From: Limnanthes douglasii subsp. nivea
Lineage: Eukaryota; Streptophyta; Magnoliopsida; Brassicales; Limnanthaceae
Assembly: GCA_036936605.1 (NCBI GenBank)
Contig: JAUPFV010000001.1
Location: 154,971,187 to 155,035,186, forward strand
Length of the DNA: 64,000 nt
Direction: 5' to 3'
Shown: positions 33,917-44,559 of the stretch, one piece after another
Numbering within the stretch: the first letter of the stretch is position 1
Layout: every line of letters starts with the position of its first letter
The notes under the pieces: generated by a model
Database searches by the model: none
Seen by the model: the letters and a program-made list of their open reading frames with translations, nothing else
What the model was told of the DNA's origin: nothing
Program-made: the position numbers and the translations under genes

Positions 33917-33925
33917 ATATTAATG
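33917..33925. repeat. MULE2 left target-site duplication
   Basis: ATATTAATG, identical to 44536-44544. Nine bases is the usual MULE duplication length. Confidence 0.75.
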
Positions 33926-34659
33926 GCAGGGAAAATACACCCTAAGTACCCCTTCAACAAACATATTAGTATTTGGTATCTAAAAAGGGATTAATGCTTA
34001 TTTAAAATCCATCTCAACAAAATAACACTCCTTTAATATCGAATTTTTTTAACTATTCTCAACCTAATATATAAGTCTTATTTTGAAAAATAATGGGTGT
34101 TTTCACCCGATCTGAATTTATCACCAGCCGCCTCTCTCTCTTAACCTACCAAAATATTTGTTTTCCAAAGAGGGTCTGTTTGTTAAAAATTGTAACTGTG
34201 ATCCGTCTATTATCCGCAATCCTTCTGAACATCGTCCACCACCTTAAACCACCGCCCACCACCTGTTAACCACCATCCTCCATCGTTGTTCAACGAAAAG
34301 TTTCTGTTAACCTCCCGGCGAGCACCTTCAAGTAAACCATATTTTCGTTGAAAAGTTAAGCCTAATTCACGTCGATCAGAGTTTTTCTTTCGTCCGCAAC
34401 ATCAACCACCGGTAGCCACTTCCATTGTTAGGTACCTACTGCAATTCAGTAGTTTTTTTGTTCTTGTTTTTCCAGCTCAACATGAATCCGAACCGTACGA
34501 AATCATGTATGTTACTCGATTTTTTTATTTAGAAGTTGTTTAGGTGACCTTTGTGGTCGATGTTTTTGTATTTTCGATGCTCTGTAACTTTCTGGTAAGA
34601 TTTTACAATTTTCTGGTGATTTAGGAAACATGATGCGATTTCTGTGAAGAGAATGTGAT

Positions 34660-35020
34660 TTTCGGGTTGTTTATTAACATTGCTAGATACTTAGTCGTTG
34701 CGTTTTTGGTGTTTAATAAAGACATTGCTAGATACGTCAAAATATTGATAGTTGTTGCGAGTTTACTTGTGTCTGATATTGTCGCTGGGTTTTGAGGTGG
34801 AATAAAGACATTGCCGGATACGTTAATATATGTACACTCGTTGCGAGAGATGAACATTCGTTATCCAACTCATGAACAACAGCTGCTAGATTACTCATCC
34901 ACACTGTCATTTACTAGTGCTAACATACATTGCGATTTGTTATGCAACCAGTTTGCTATATAAGGTTACTTATTTGTGAGATTGTGATTGTATATATAAA
35001 ACATTGCTAGATTGGTTTAA
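34660..35020. repeat. Sparse motif cluster upstream of the MULE2 transposase
   Basis: Four to six copies of ACATTGCTAGATAC or close variants (for example GACATTGCCGGATACG near 34809) lie between the element end and the transposase start, so the motif also marks the putative promoter and subterminal region. Confidence 0.65.
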
Positions 35021-35113
35021 GAATTGATAGAGCTATTTGTTCCCTAACATATTCATGCTTTCTAGCTTCCACTACAACAAACTAACCCAATCTTCTACAA
35101 TGCAGTGTAGTAT

Positions 35114-37347
35114 ATGTCGAAACCCAAAGTTTGCATTTTCAAATTTGATCACCAAATAGCTATTGTTCCGTTGTCCGAGTTTGAAAATTTTGAAACCCTT
35201 CAAGAGTACGCTGAAAGCAGATGGCAGGATCTGGTTAGAGGTAACTACGCCATTAGCTATTCGTGTGGTGCTCACAAAATTATTTACTTAGTAACGAGAA
35301 AGATTTTATTGATTTAGAAATATATCTTGATGTCGAGCGTCTCAATACCATTAATTTTGTTATTGAAGAACAAGTGGTCGATAAAGTGTATGCACTTAAA
35401 CGTAAACAGCCTAGTCAAATTTTTGAAGAAGCTAACGAACGAGCGGGGATAGTAGTAATTGTTTAGTTAATTCAACCTCGAAAAAAGGCATGTTGCTACA
35501 ACTGGATGGGTATAAGCTATCGTCGGTGTTGGTTAGTCATTTTCTGAGGGTTTTAAAGGTCTACAGTTATCCTTGTGTCGATATGAATTAAAGAACGGTT
35601 TTGCCTTTAAGTACATGCATAATACATTTAGGAAGATCACAGTTTATTGTGTGAACAAAGATTATGACTGGTGCAAATGGAGGCTCTAGGCATCAATTGA
35701 TTCCAGCACCGGTTTCATGACCATAAAGAAGTTTGTTGATAAGTATACATGCAGTTCTGTATTCACAAAAAATAAAAACAGGCATTTGACATATGATTTG
35801 ATTGTAGATGAAATTCATGATTTGATTAAGACCTGCCACAGTATGACAGGGAAATGTATACAGTCTTCTATGAAACAAGACCAATGTTTAGACATTTCTT
35901 ATCGTCTATCATGGAATGCTTTAGAAAAGGCAAGGCGTGTAGTATTTAGAGATAGCAATACTTCTTTCGGTTTGCTAAAAGGATACTTCAAAAGACTAAA
36001 GATTCGAGATATTATAACGGACTGTCATTTGGATTTAGTTGCCGACAACGTTTTCCGACGTTGTTTTATAGCGTTCGGAGCGTGCCTTCAGGGTTTTCAT
36101 TGATGTCGACCTTTGTTGTATGTCGACGGAACCCATCTAACCGGGAAGCATAATATCGTGTTGCTCTAAGCAATGGCAAATGATGGACACAACGGTTAGT
36201 CCCACTGTATCTAGTATGATATTGTTAGATGTGTTAATATACATACCATTGCTAGATACGCCTAATATTACATTTGTATCTTCACTAATATAGAAATGCT
36301 AGATACATGGATGTTTAATTGCTAGATACGTCTAGTATGACATTGCTAGATAGACTACGATGACATTTCTAGATACATGTAATAAAATTACAGTACACAC
36401 TTAACTGACATTGTTAGATATGTTACATTGAGTCTGCTAGATATGTTGTATCTACTGCAATTGAATCATGCGGTTTATGTTGAATCGTGCGTTGTATTTT
36501 ACCTTGTAATTACGGGGTTGGTGCAGGTCTTTTTCAAGTTTCTTTCGGCATTTTCGATAGTGAAGACTCAGACAACTGGTTTTGGTTTCTTCATATTCTT
36601 AAACCTCATTTGCTAGGGCTCCAAATAACATCATTTCAAACCGCCGCACTGGTACTTTTAACGTTGTAGCTTTTCTCTATCCCAATTACTATCATGCTTA
36701 TTCTGTCTTCCATCTACTTCAGAATTTGAATAAAGCTCTTGAAAAAACAAACAGGGTGTATAAAAAGAATATGCTAGTGATGTTTAAGAGTTGTGCTTAT
36801 GCCCCAACGGTCGACCTTTTTAACCAACGACTATTACAGTTTCACCACCAAGGGGGTGATCGTATCTCTAATTTTCTAAACAAGTTTCCCCCAAAAAAGT
36901 ATGCTCAGTCATACGTCAAAGGATAATGGTTGTAAGTCTTCTGCAGTTTTTTTTAAGGTTTTATCAGACTCAGTAATTGTGGTAAACATGTTTGATTTCA
37001 AATGTACATGCGTTTCTTGGCAGCGAGAATGTTTCTGATGCCCACATGCATTGTCTGCAATAACATCTTTAAGCGAAGATCTTATGACTTTAATAGAACC
37101 CTTTTTCACTGCTGCAAATTTCATGTCTAGTTATTCTTTTAACATACCGACTATAACAGATTTTGGCAAAGTTTCTATCCCTGGCGAGTATGTCGAGCCA
37201 GAAGTTCAAGCACCTAACGTTAAAAGACAATCGGCACGACAAAAAAAAAGTATTACATCGAGAGGAGAAGTAACCACCAGCCGGTCGAGGTATGGCCGTT
37301 GTTTCAAATCAGGACACAGCAGGAGGTCTTGCGATGCTCCACTCTAA
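35114..37347 (+). pseudogene. MuDR-type transposase pseudogene
   Basis: Domains in order: a PB1/ubiquitin-like N-terminal region (35114-35460); the MuDR DNA-binding zinc region (about 35610-35760), with CNKDYDWCKW-like cysteines and KYTC where relatives have HTC; the DDE core with YVDGTHLTGKHN near 36110-36150 (first catalytic Asp); FGIFDSED and DNWFWF after the intron; a SWIM motif at 37000-37050 (Cys-Thr-Cys, then Cys-Pro-His-Ala); and a C-terminal knuckle CFKSGHSRRSC at 37290-37335 in which the first Cys has become Tyr. Lesions: a frameshift near 35290, TAG near 35688, frame changes in 36090-36920 and TGA inside the SWIM motif (about 37036). One intron (36195-36526) is clear. Confidence 0.85.
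36195..36526 (+). repeat. Intron of the transposase gene made of motif repeats
   Basis: The 332-bp intron has donor AACG|GTTAGT and acceptor GTGCAG|GT. Splicing restores Asn-Gly-Leu-Phe in phase 1, between the first DDE Asp block and the FGIFDSED block. About ten copies of ACATTGCTAGATA-type motifs make up the interior (36220-36450). Confidence 0.75.
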
Positions 37348-37429
37348 ATTTAACAAACTTGTGCTTTTAAGTTCACTTTTTTCGATATGCCTGGATAAGT
37401 GTTTTTTATCTTGCGATTTATATGTTATT

Positions 37430-37985
37430 TGACTGGTAACATTGCTAGATATCTTGTGTGACTGACTGGCTAATTCAATGCTTTACTCTAATTTGGCATT
37501 GCTATATACGTTATATAACATTGCTAGATACTTCTTGCATGACATTGGTAGCTGGACTAACATGACATTGCTTGCTTCCCCATTTTGACATTGCTAGATA
37601 GACTATGCTGACACTGCTAGATACATGTTATGGCATTGCTAGATACACTTAAAAGATAATTTTAGACACACTAATATAACATTGAGATGACATTGCTAAA
37701 TATGCCATATATCTCTTTGCTCGATACACTAACAGTATCATACATTTACACTACTATATATGGTTTATGAATTTCCTAGATAGCCTAATTGACATTGCTA
37801 GATAACCTAATTTAACATTGCTAGATACCCTATTATGACATTGGTAGATCGTCTAATACGACATTGCTTGATAACCTTAAATAACATTGCGAGATATGGT
37901 ACTGTTATATTGCTAGAAACATTAAAAGTACATTGTCATATATACCTGGTATGACATTGCTAGATACTGCATCATCTGGTTAACA
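37430..37985. repeat. Motif array 3' of the transposase in MULE2
   Basis: About twenty GACATTGCTAGATA-like units, irregularly spaced (about 15-30 bp) and variably degenerate, lie between the transposase stop (37347) and the convergent acidic ORF. A CATTGCGATT motif occurs at its right end. Confidence 0.85.
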
Positions 37986-38285
37986 CATTGCGATTCTCTG
38001 TTTATAACTGCCTTTATAACTGCTTTGGTATACTACTTCCTCTCTAATGTTTAAAAAACTGTAAATATGTCATGGCTACTGTATACATCCATAAAAACAC
38101 AAATAACAAAACAACTAAAAACATAATTAGAAATTAGATTGAAGGTTCATCATGCAAGGCGTTACATCAACCTGGATACCTCAACCCTCAGAAAAAATAC
38201 AACATCTGTGAGGGTTTGTACATTTTACTCCAGAAAACAACAAAAAACATACTAAATAAAAAAACATTCTCCATGAACTACCATA

Positions 38286-38692
38286 ACATCAATATGAATC
38301 ATCGTCGTCCTCCTCCTCGTTAGACTGTTCTGCTTCCTCTTCTTCTTCCTTCTTTTCCTCGTCATATTCCTTCTCATCATTTGCTTCATCGTCATCATCA
38401 TCATCTGTGTCCTCGGGTTCCTCGAATGACTTGCTGTCCCAAATATCCCTTCTGGGCTTGTGTTTGGTAAGTTTGTTAGGGTCTAACTCGTAACCGTTGA
38501 AGGATCATGATTCCCTTGTACCGTACTCGTCCTCAAACTACAAATACCAAACGGAGTAGTTATTGGAGTCTTCAGATGAGTACTCAGAGGTCGGGGTCCT
38601 CATGTACGGCGAATAGTCACAAGAACAGTCGGATAACCAGGCGTCTGATGATGAGTAACCGGGGAAATAGGAGACAAAGGGGCCATTTCTTA
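38286..38692 (-). pseudogene. Small acidic ORF in MULE2 (unrecognised)
   Basis: On the minus strand one frame reads through a Ser/Tyr/Asp-rich stretch (blocks YSSSDAWLSDCSCDYSPYM and EYSSEDSNNYS), then NGYELDPNKL and KPRRDIWDSKSFEEPED, and ends in a run of Asp and Glu (about 40 acidic residues in the last 60) before a stop near 38292. Two internal stops occur (TAG near 38538, TGA near 38508). It lies downstream of the ULP1-like gene on the same strand and converges with the transposase. I do not recognise it. It could be a third element gene or a former 3' exon of the ULP1 gene. Confidence 0.5.
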
Positions 38693-39864
38693 GAGAATGC
38701 AGTGAGTTTTAGAGAAATGTGTAAAATTAATAGCCTAAAATCTCAATCCCTACTTACAGTCAAAGGCAATACCTAATGCTACGTCTAATCTAGCAAACTG
38801 TAATTAATTCTAGACGTCTAGTTAATGCATTTATAATGATTCAATATCTACATTTGTCTTGTCAAGTAATAAATTAACCAATAGGATACATAACCAGTGT
38901 TTAATTACTGATAGAGATAAAGTCTAAACAAGAACCTTACAAACCGTATCTAATTTAAAATGAATTACATACTTAAACAATTGTCCCAAAAATATGAATT
39001 TAAAATTGAATGTAACTACCATCGTCGGTTTGTGTTTGAATCATTTAGGAAATGCTTAAAGATTTCAGCTCTCCTTTTTGCGGGTATATCATCTCCATAT
39101 TTTAAAGGAACATACCCTTTTTTAATGATGTCTTTCGCATACTCACAAACAAAAATCCCACCGTCAAGGCTGCCCTTTTTCTGCTGTGGGATATTTCTCC
39201 TCATCTTAATTTTGTATCCACCCTTCACAGCAGGTATGTATTTTTCTTCATGCAATAGGCTAACTGTAAAATCAATTAACCCCATCTTACATTGCGATTT
39301 ATGTTATATACTTAATGTGATTGCTAAAGAGTATATGAGTTTTCAATTGTTATGAAACTAATTAGCCGTATCTAGAAATTACCCCATATCGCACATGCGA
39401 TACGTTCACATACGAAGGCTAATGTAAAACACTTCCATTAACATAAACCAACTGAAACCATAGAACTAATTACCAGGTCAACAGTAGTGTTCCTCGTATT
39501 ATCTCTAATGTGTTTTCTCCATGGCAGCAGTGGGTTGTAGCTGCTAGCAGTACCATTCTCAATGTGAATGACCATCAACGTCCAGTGGTTGATTCCATCC
39601 TTGTTAATGGTGCAGAGAGGAACAAGTCCAATATATGTGTCCGGTCTCATTGTCTCAAAAACTTCATCCACAATGTATGACATGTCTCCCTTGATGGCCA
39701 GTGTTTGCTGTGTTTTGTAACATTACTATAGGAAGTATAATGTTTTGAGTAACATAAATAATACCACATGCACTTACAGTTCCAACTCCAGAAAGTTGAA
39801 ATGCGCTGACAATACATGTAAACTTATCATGGTACCCTTTAACCCATACTTTCCAATTGGCATC

Positions 39865-40367
39865 CTAGAACAGCTTATATATCTAACCATCTATGATTTA
39901 TCAACATACAATTTTATTTTATTTTAAAGTAGATGACAATGATTAAAAACAAACAACGTTGTATACATAAAAATTCAATATGTTGGTCTTCTATGACATT
40001 TCTATAAACGCTACATATGGGTCATTGTTGGATACCTGATGTTACAATGCTAGATACATTCAATATTTCATTGCTAGATACATTTATTTGACGTTGCTAG
40101 ATAAGCTTTATATGACATTGGTAGATAGACTCAATATGACATTGCGAGATACCCCACTGTGACATTGCTAGACAAAGAAATTTGACATTGCTAGACATAC
40201 CAATTTGACATTGCTAGACGTTGCTAGAATTACTTGGAATAACATTGCTAGATACGATATTATAACGTTGTTATATACGTCTAAATTGACATTTCCAGAT
40301 TGACTAATTAGAAACTACTAGATATGCCTTAGAGCGATATTGTAATTGCAATAAAATGGAATATTAC
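39865..40367 (-). repeat. Intron of the ULP1-like gene filled with motif repeats
   Basis: On the minus strand the donor AAG|GTAATA is at 40367 and the acceptor TTCTAG|GATGCC at 39865. Within 40020-40320 about twelve TATCTAGCAATGTCA-type units occur, in the sense orientation of this gene. Two different genes of the element thus hold motif arrays in introns. Confidence 0.75.
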
Positions 40368-41149
40368 CTTGAAGTCTACTTGAGTTTCAGATAGGAGTTC
40401 TATTATCTGACATTGGAAAATACCATACTTCTGGATCATCATGTTCTTTTTCTCTGTTAATTCGTAACACCTTATTGTACTCACTTACATCTATTAGTTG
40501 CATTGTGGCTGTACGTTTTGGCCAATCTTTGTAACGTACATGTGGTTCTCCCACCTGAGTCTAAGTAAGTAAGTTCCACTTTGGAAACTCATCAGTAACC
40601 ACCTGTCCAATTAATTCCCTAACATTACTTAAGTCGACGATGTTAGGACAAAGATCCACTTACATCGAGATTTATTAAACCTTCGTCAATAGATTCCAAA
40701 TTACGTCGCTTCTCGTTTGAATTTGCTACAGCCTTGTCACATTCTTCGTAAAAGGATTATGTGCAGTCCACAAAAATTTCATCAATAAATGGTATATCAG
40801 AACATACGGGGAGTGTGTATGATGCTGCTTTATCTTGTCTGGGTGTTTTATACTTAATTGTCGTTATTTGTAAGTTTTCTAATATCTTTCCACCAGCCTG
40901 TTTTACTTTTTATGCTCTTTCAGGCTGCGTAAGTAATTCAGACTTTGTTGTGTGTTCCTGTTCTTCGTTATGAATTTGAATAACTTTAATGGCTTCCACT
41001 ATTTGCGATACTTGTTCGCACTTTGATATTTGTTCTTATCCATGGGCCGTTAACGTTGCTACAACTGATTGATGCTTGTCTTCCATTCCTGCTACATGTT
41101 TTTCTTGCAGTCCCTAATAATGTAAGAGAAACATGTTACTGTGATTTTT

Positions 41150-42960
41150 TTGGTTATGACATTGCTAGATTATACTACGTGTTACCCATATGCCTTGCGA
41201 TTTACATGCACAATTGATTGCTACACATATTAGTTTATGAAAAATTTCCAGCCACCGTGCATTGCGATTTACGTGCATTGGTTCTTGCTATATTAGTTAT
41301 TTGAGTCGCTGCGACTTACGTGCAATTTACATTGCTAGACATTAACATATATGAATGTAATTTCCAAATTGAAGGAGTTTAAGGTTGTGATTGCCCCGTG
41401 AACCCATCGTGTGATTTATATGCATTCAATATCGTTACTCTTTTGACCATAAAATGTGGTTGTATATCAGATGACCAACCTAACATTGCGATTTGTATTA
41501 TTGTTTTACCCTGTAATTTCTGGATACCTTATATTTGTAATTGCGATTCATGAGGCATCAACATATTGATAAACATAATTGTATCCCACGAAAAACAATT
41601 CATGCTGCAAACAACAAAAAAACATTGCAAGTCTAAAATGTTTCTTACGTTTCTAAACATAATTGTATCCACGTTTGTAATTATATTCACCAGGTATTTT
41701 ATGATCATGTTCACCTACAACTCCTTGTGAGTTCGCCTCTTAATATCTTTTATTTTCATTTTTGTCGAATGTCTCCGTCTCCTTCTCTTCTTCTGTTATT
41801 TCCTCCACCTCAACATGCTCTGCTACAATCATTTTTTGGGTCTCTTATACATCTTGGCTCTTCTTCTTTCTAAATTCATACCTGCGAGATTGGTAAACAA
41901 TTATTTTGTTAATTACATTCTTGCTAGTATTCGCAGCCATACGTTCAGTATCATCCTTACCTTCATAGCAAAACGGTATTGATAAGGTGTTGAGAAGTTC
42001 AGCATTATCAGCATCTACAGTGTCCTCTGCTATCTCAAGCTTTGCTTTCAACTGATTTAACTCTCTCTGCAGTCCTTCAACCTGTGTCGAACAAGCATGT
42101 TAATATTATTTTTGAACTTTTATACATGATGTCTCTCAAAAAAGCATACCAACACTCACCTCTTTCTTTTTCTGTTCAAGCGAGAACTTCAACCACTTAT
42201 TTTTCAACTTCCAAACGGCACATCCTGCTTCTCTTTTTCACCACCATCCTGTCACGTAACACCGACCGTGATAGTCCAGCAAAACTTGCAATACTTGACC
42301 TACGGTGCCTTTTTTTCTTGCTATTGGCTTTTGTTGGAGTCGAGTTTTTCTTGTCCATGAATTCATGCAGTATAACATCATAATCCTCTCATGCCGGTGG
42401 CGGTGTTGTGTTGTCCTCAAGCTCAATGTCTGATATCCTTTTACGACTTGTTCCAGCCTCATCATGGAACAATTTCTTCTGCCTTTTGATTGTTCTATTT
42501 GCAACAAACATCTTCCTTTTCCGACTTCTTACCTCACTCGTTTGTGCTCTACCTTCAGAGCTCCATCCTAATTCCCCCTTCCAAAAGCTTCATATTCAGC
42601 CTCTGTTAAAGATATCTCTTCGTCCATAACCTAACAAATCAACAAATACAAATTCACAGTTTATTAGTTTTCAGAATCGCAAATGCGATTGCCTCACAAT
42701 GTTTTAATCATGCTTGAGATTTACGAGTAAATATGTTGCGATTTATGTTAGTAACTAAATCAATACATACTCAGTAGTAAGGGACTGCGATTGCTTTGAA
42801 GTTATAATTGCTAGATAGGTTTGGTCATATGGTTGTGATTGATGTTTTCTGTGTTACTGCTAGATACGTTATACTCTGATACATTGCTAGCCTAGTTAAA
42901 TTCAAACATTGCTAGATACGTTGTATTATACCATCAGTTACGCATTCATATTTATCTTAG
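41150..42960. repeat. Scattered AATCGCA and TCTAGCAATGT motifs in MULE2
   Basis: Around 41150-41570 and 42670-42930, ATTGCGATTT-type motifs (about ten) alternate with ACATTGCTAGATA motifs (about six). These stretches lie between ULP1 exons, so they are intronic relative to that gene. The same pair of motifs occurs in MULE1. Confidence 0.65.
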
Positions 42961-44535
42961 ATGTGAGTCTCTAATTTGGCTGACCATCTGGATCATTTTC
43001 ATAGTTGACTCCTCCCCCTCTAATCCCCACCACTTATAACACCTAGGGATTATGTTGGGCCTTGGTATTTGAACCTCCATGAAACTGTGCTCCATAAAAA
43101 AGGATTGCATACAAAATAAATAAAAAACATTCAAATATGGTTTTAATAACTAACGTAATAACATAAGCCATCGTTCTTACAAATTGAAGAGGAACGCATC
43201 TGATAACTCTGTCGGGCTTCCCAGCCTTAATACATTTATCCAGTGACATCTGCAGCTTTTCAACTATAGCTCTAGACCAGTCGTAGTCGTTTACTTTCTC
43301 TAGATCCTCCACGTAGAATAGAACGGTCCAGCCCACTATATCGCCTGAAACTGAAAAGAACAGTGTCGAGCATATGAAAAGTATCAGCAGACGAGCAATT
43401 TCCTTCGCATCGTCCTCCCCTCTGTCCCTAATTGATTTCTGTATCTATTCTCTCAAACCAAAGAACATCGCACTCCTTTACTGCAAAAATAAATCATAAA
43501 AAAATATAAATTTTGAAATTTCATTTACCTTTATCAATGCATTCGACACTGATTTATCGTTTGTCAGTCCGCTCTTCCTTGCGCGGGGACTCAAAAAATA
43601 CTTCTGCATTAACATAGAATCGTTCTCAGCCTCATCAGCGTACCGACCGATAAAGTCCCCAGCTTTACTAATAGGCATCTCCCCATCCCGTGTTTCAGGC
43701 CAAAAATTGCTTTCACATCCTTCGTAGTTAACTTCACATACTTACACCCTATTTTGAAAGCCTGCTTTCTCACATCGCACAAATTGAAAATCTCCTCTAT
43801 CAACTTGTGGAATTTCTTCAACTTCAAATCCCCGTTTCTTACTTCGAACGATGTTTTGAGAAACGTATAAAACTGAGTGTCTCTAGCAGCTTCTATTTGT
43901 TCTGCCGTTTGACACAAACCTCTTCAACCCTAAACTACTTTAATCTCAAACACAGAAAATTTCAAAAAAATAACCCAACCCAGAAAATAAACAAACTGAC
44001 ATATATGACACTGATGAAATCGATAAAACTTGCATACACCATACCAATACTATCTCCTTTGACTATTTGAGACCAAATACAGTCTCCAATAGTAAACACC
44101 GATGTTGCCCTAGGTTTTAGGCCAAGAATACATCAGCCAAAGAGAAGAACTAACCTTTTGTAGTAAAACGGCGTCGGAAAATATCTTTGAATGCAGTTGA
44201 TACCGGCAACGACGTTTTTCTCATCGTCAATCGGCGACGGCTAGGTTCGTCGGAACGTTTCATACGACAATTGTGTGGAGGCTGGGTTTTTTTGTTCAAT
44301 ATCGGGTCTTGTGTCTCTCTCTTTTCAAAATTAAAAAAGTGAAATTTGAGGGAATAGTAACCCAAAAGTCAGGCTTATGAGACAAAAAAGGGTTCTAACC
44401 GAAATGACCCCTTTTATACCCTAGAGGGTATTTTTGTCCAATATTTAGTTCTAGGTACTTTAGAAAACTACCCAATTAGTGGCTACTAATTTGGTATTAT
44501 AAACATGAGAAGGTATTTTTGGGACTTTTCTCTTA

Positions 44536-44544
44536 ATATTAATG
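44536..44544. repeat. MULE2 right target-site duplication
   Basis: ATATTAATG, the partner of 33917-33925. Confidence 0.75.
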
Positions 44545-44559
44545 ATATAATTTTAATGG

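Larger units (their letters stand above)
39016..44263 (-). pseudogene. ULP1-like cysteine protease (C48) gene of MULE2, multi-exon
   Basis: ULP1-type enzymes cleave SUMO or related conjugates, but the role in MULEs is unknown. Exons traceable on the minus strand: first exon from the ATG at 44263 to about 44151; 43530-43917, with EAARDTQFYTFLKTSF and a KDVKAIFGL block, shifted in frame near 43680; 43180-43336 (GWTVLFYVEDLEKV); about 42960-43080; a basic, charged region at 41850-42630; small exons including 39778-39864 (29 codons, clean splice sites); 39439-39683 with NHWTLMVIHIENG, holding the catalytic His; and 39016-39290 with QQKKGSLDGGIFVCEYA, holding the Gln and Cys. The position usually filled by the catalytic Asp reads Asn (YNPLLPW). 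The protein ends NRRW. A frameshift and stops make it a pseudogene. Confidence 0.75.
33926..44535 (+). mobile_element. MULE2: 10.6-kb Mutator-like element with ULP1-like gene
   Basis: Flanked by a perfect 9-bp duplication ATATTAATG (33917-33925 and 44536-44544). The left end GCAGGGAAAATACACCC and the right end, reversed, TAAGAGAAAAGTCCC share only a loose G-rich/AAAA start, but each matches the opposite end of MULE1. Gene order: MuDR-type transposase pseudogene (+), acidic ORF (-), ULP1-like C48 protease pseudogene (-). Mutator-like elements that carry a ULP1 protease gene are known in plants (Kaonashi-type). Arrays of GACATTGCTAGATA, the reverse complement of the MULE1 motif, occur at several places, chiefly in introns. 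All genes carry lesions, so it is not autonomous now. Confidence 0.9.
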
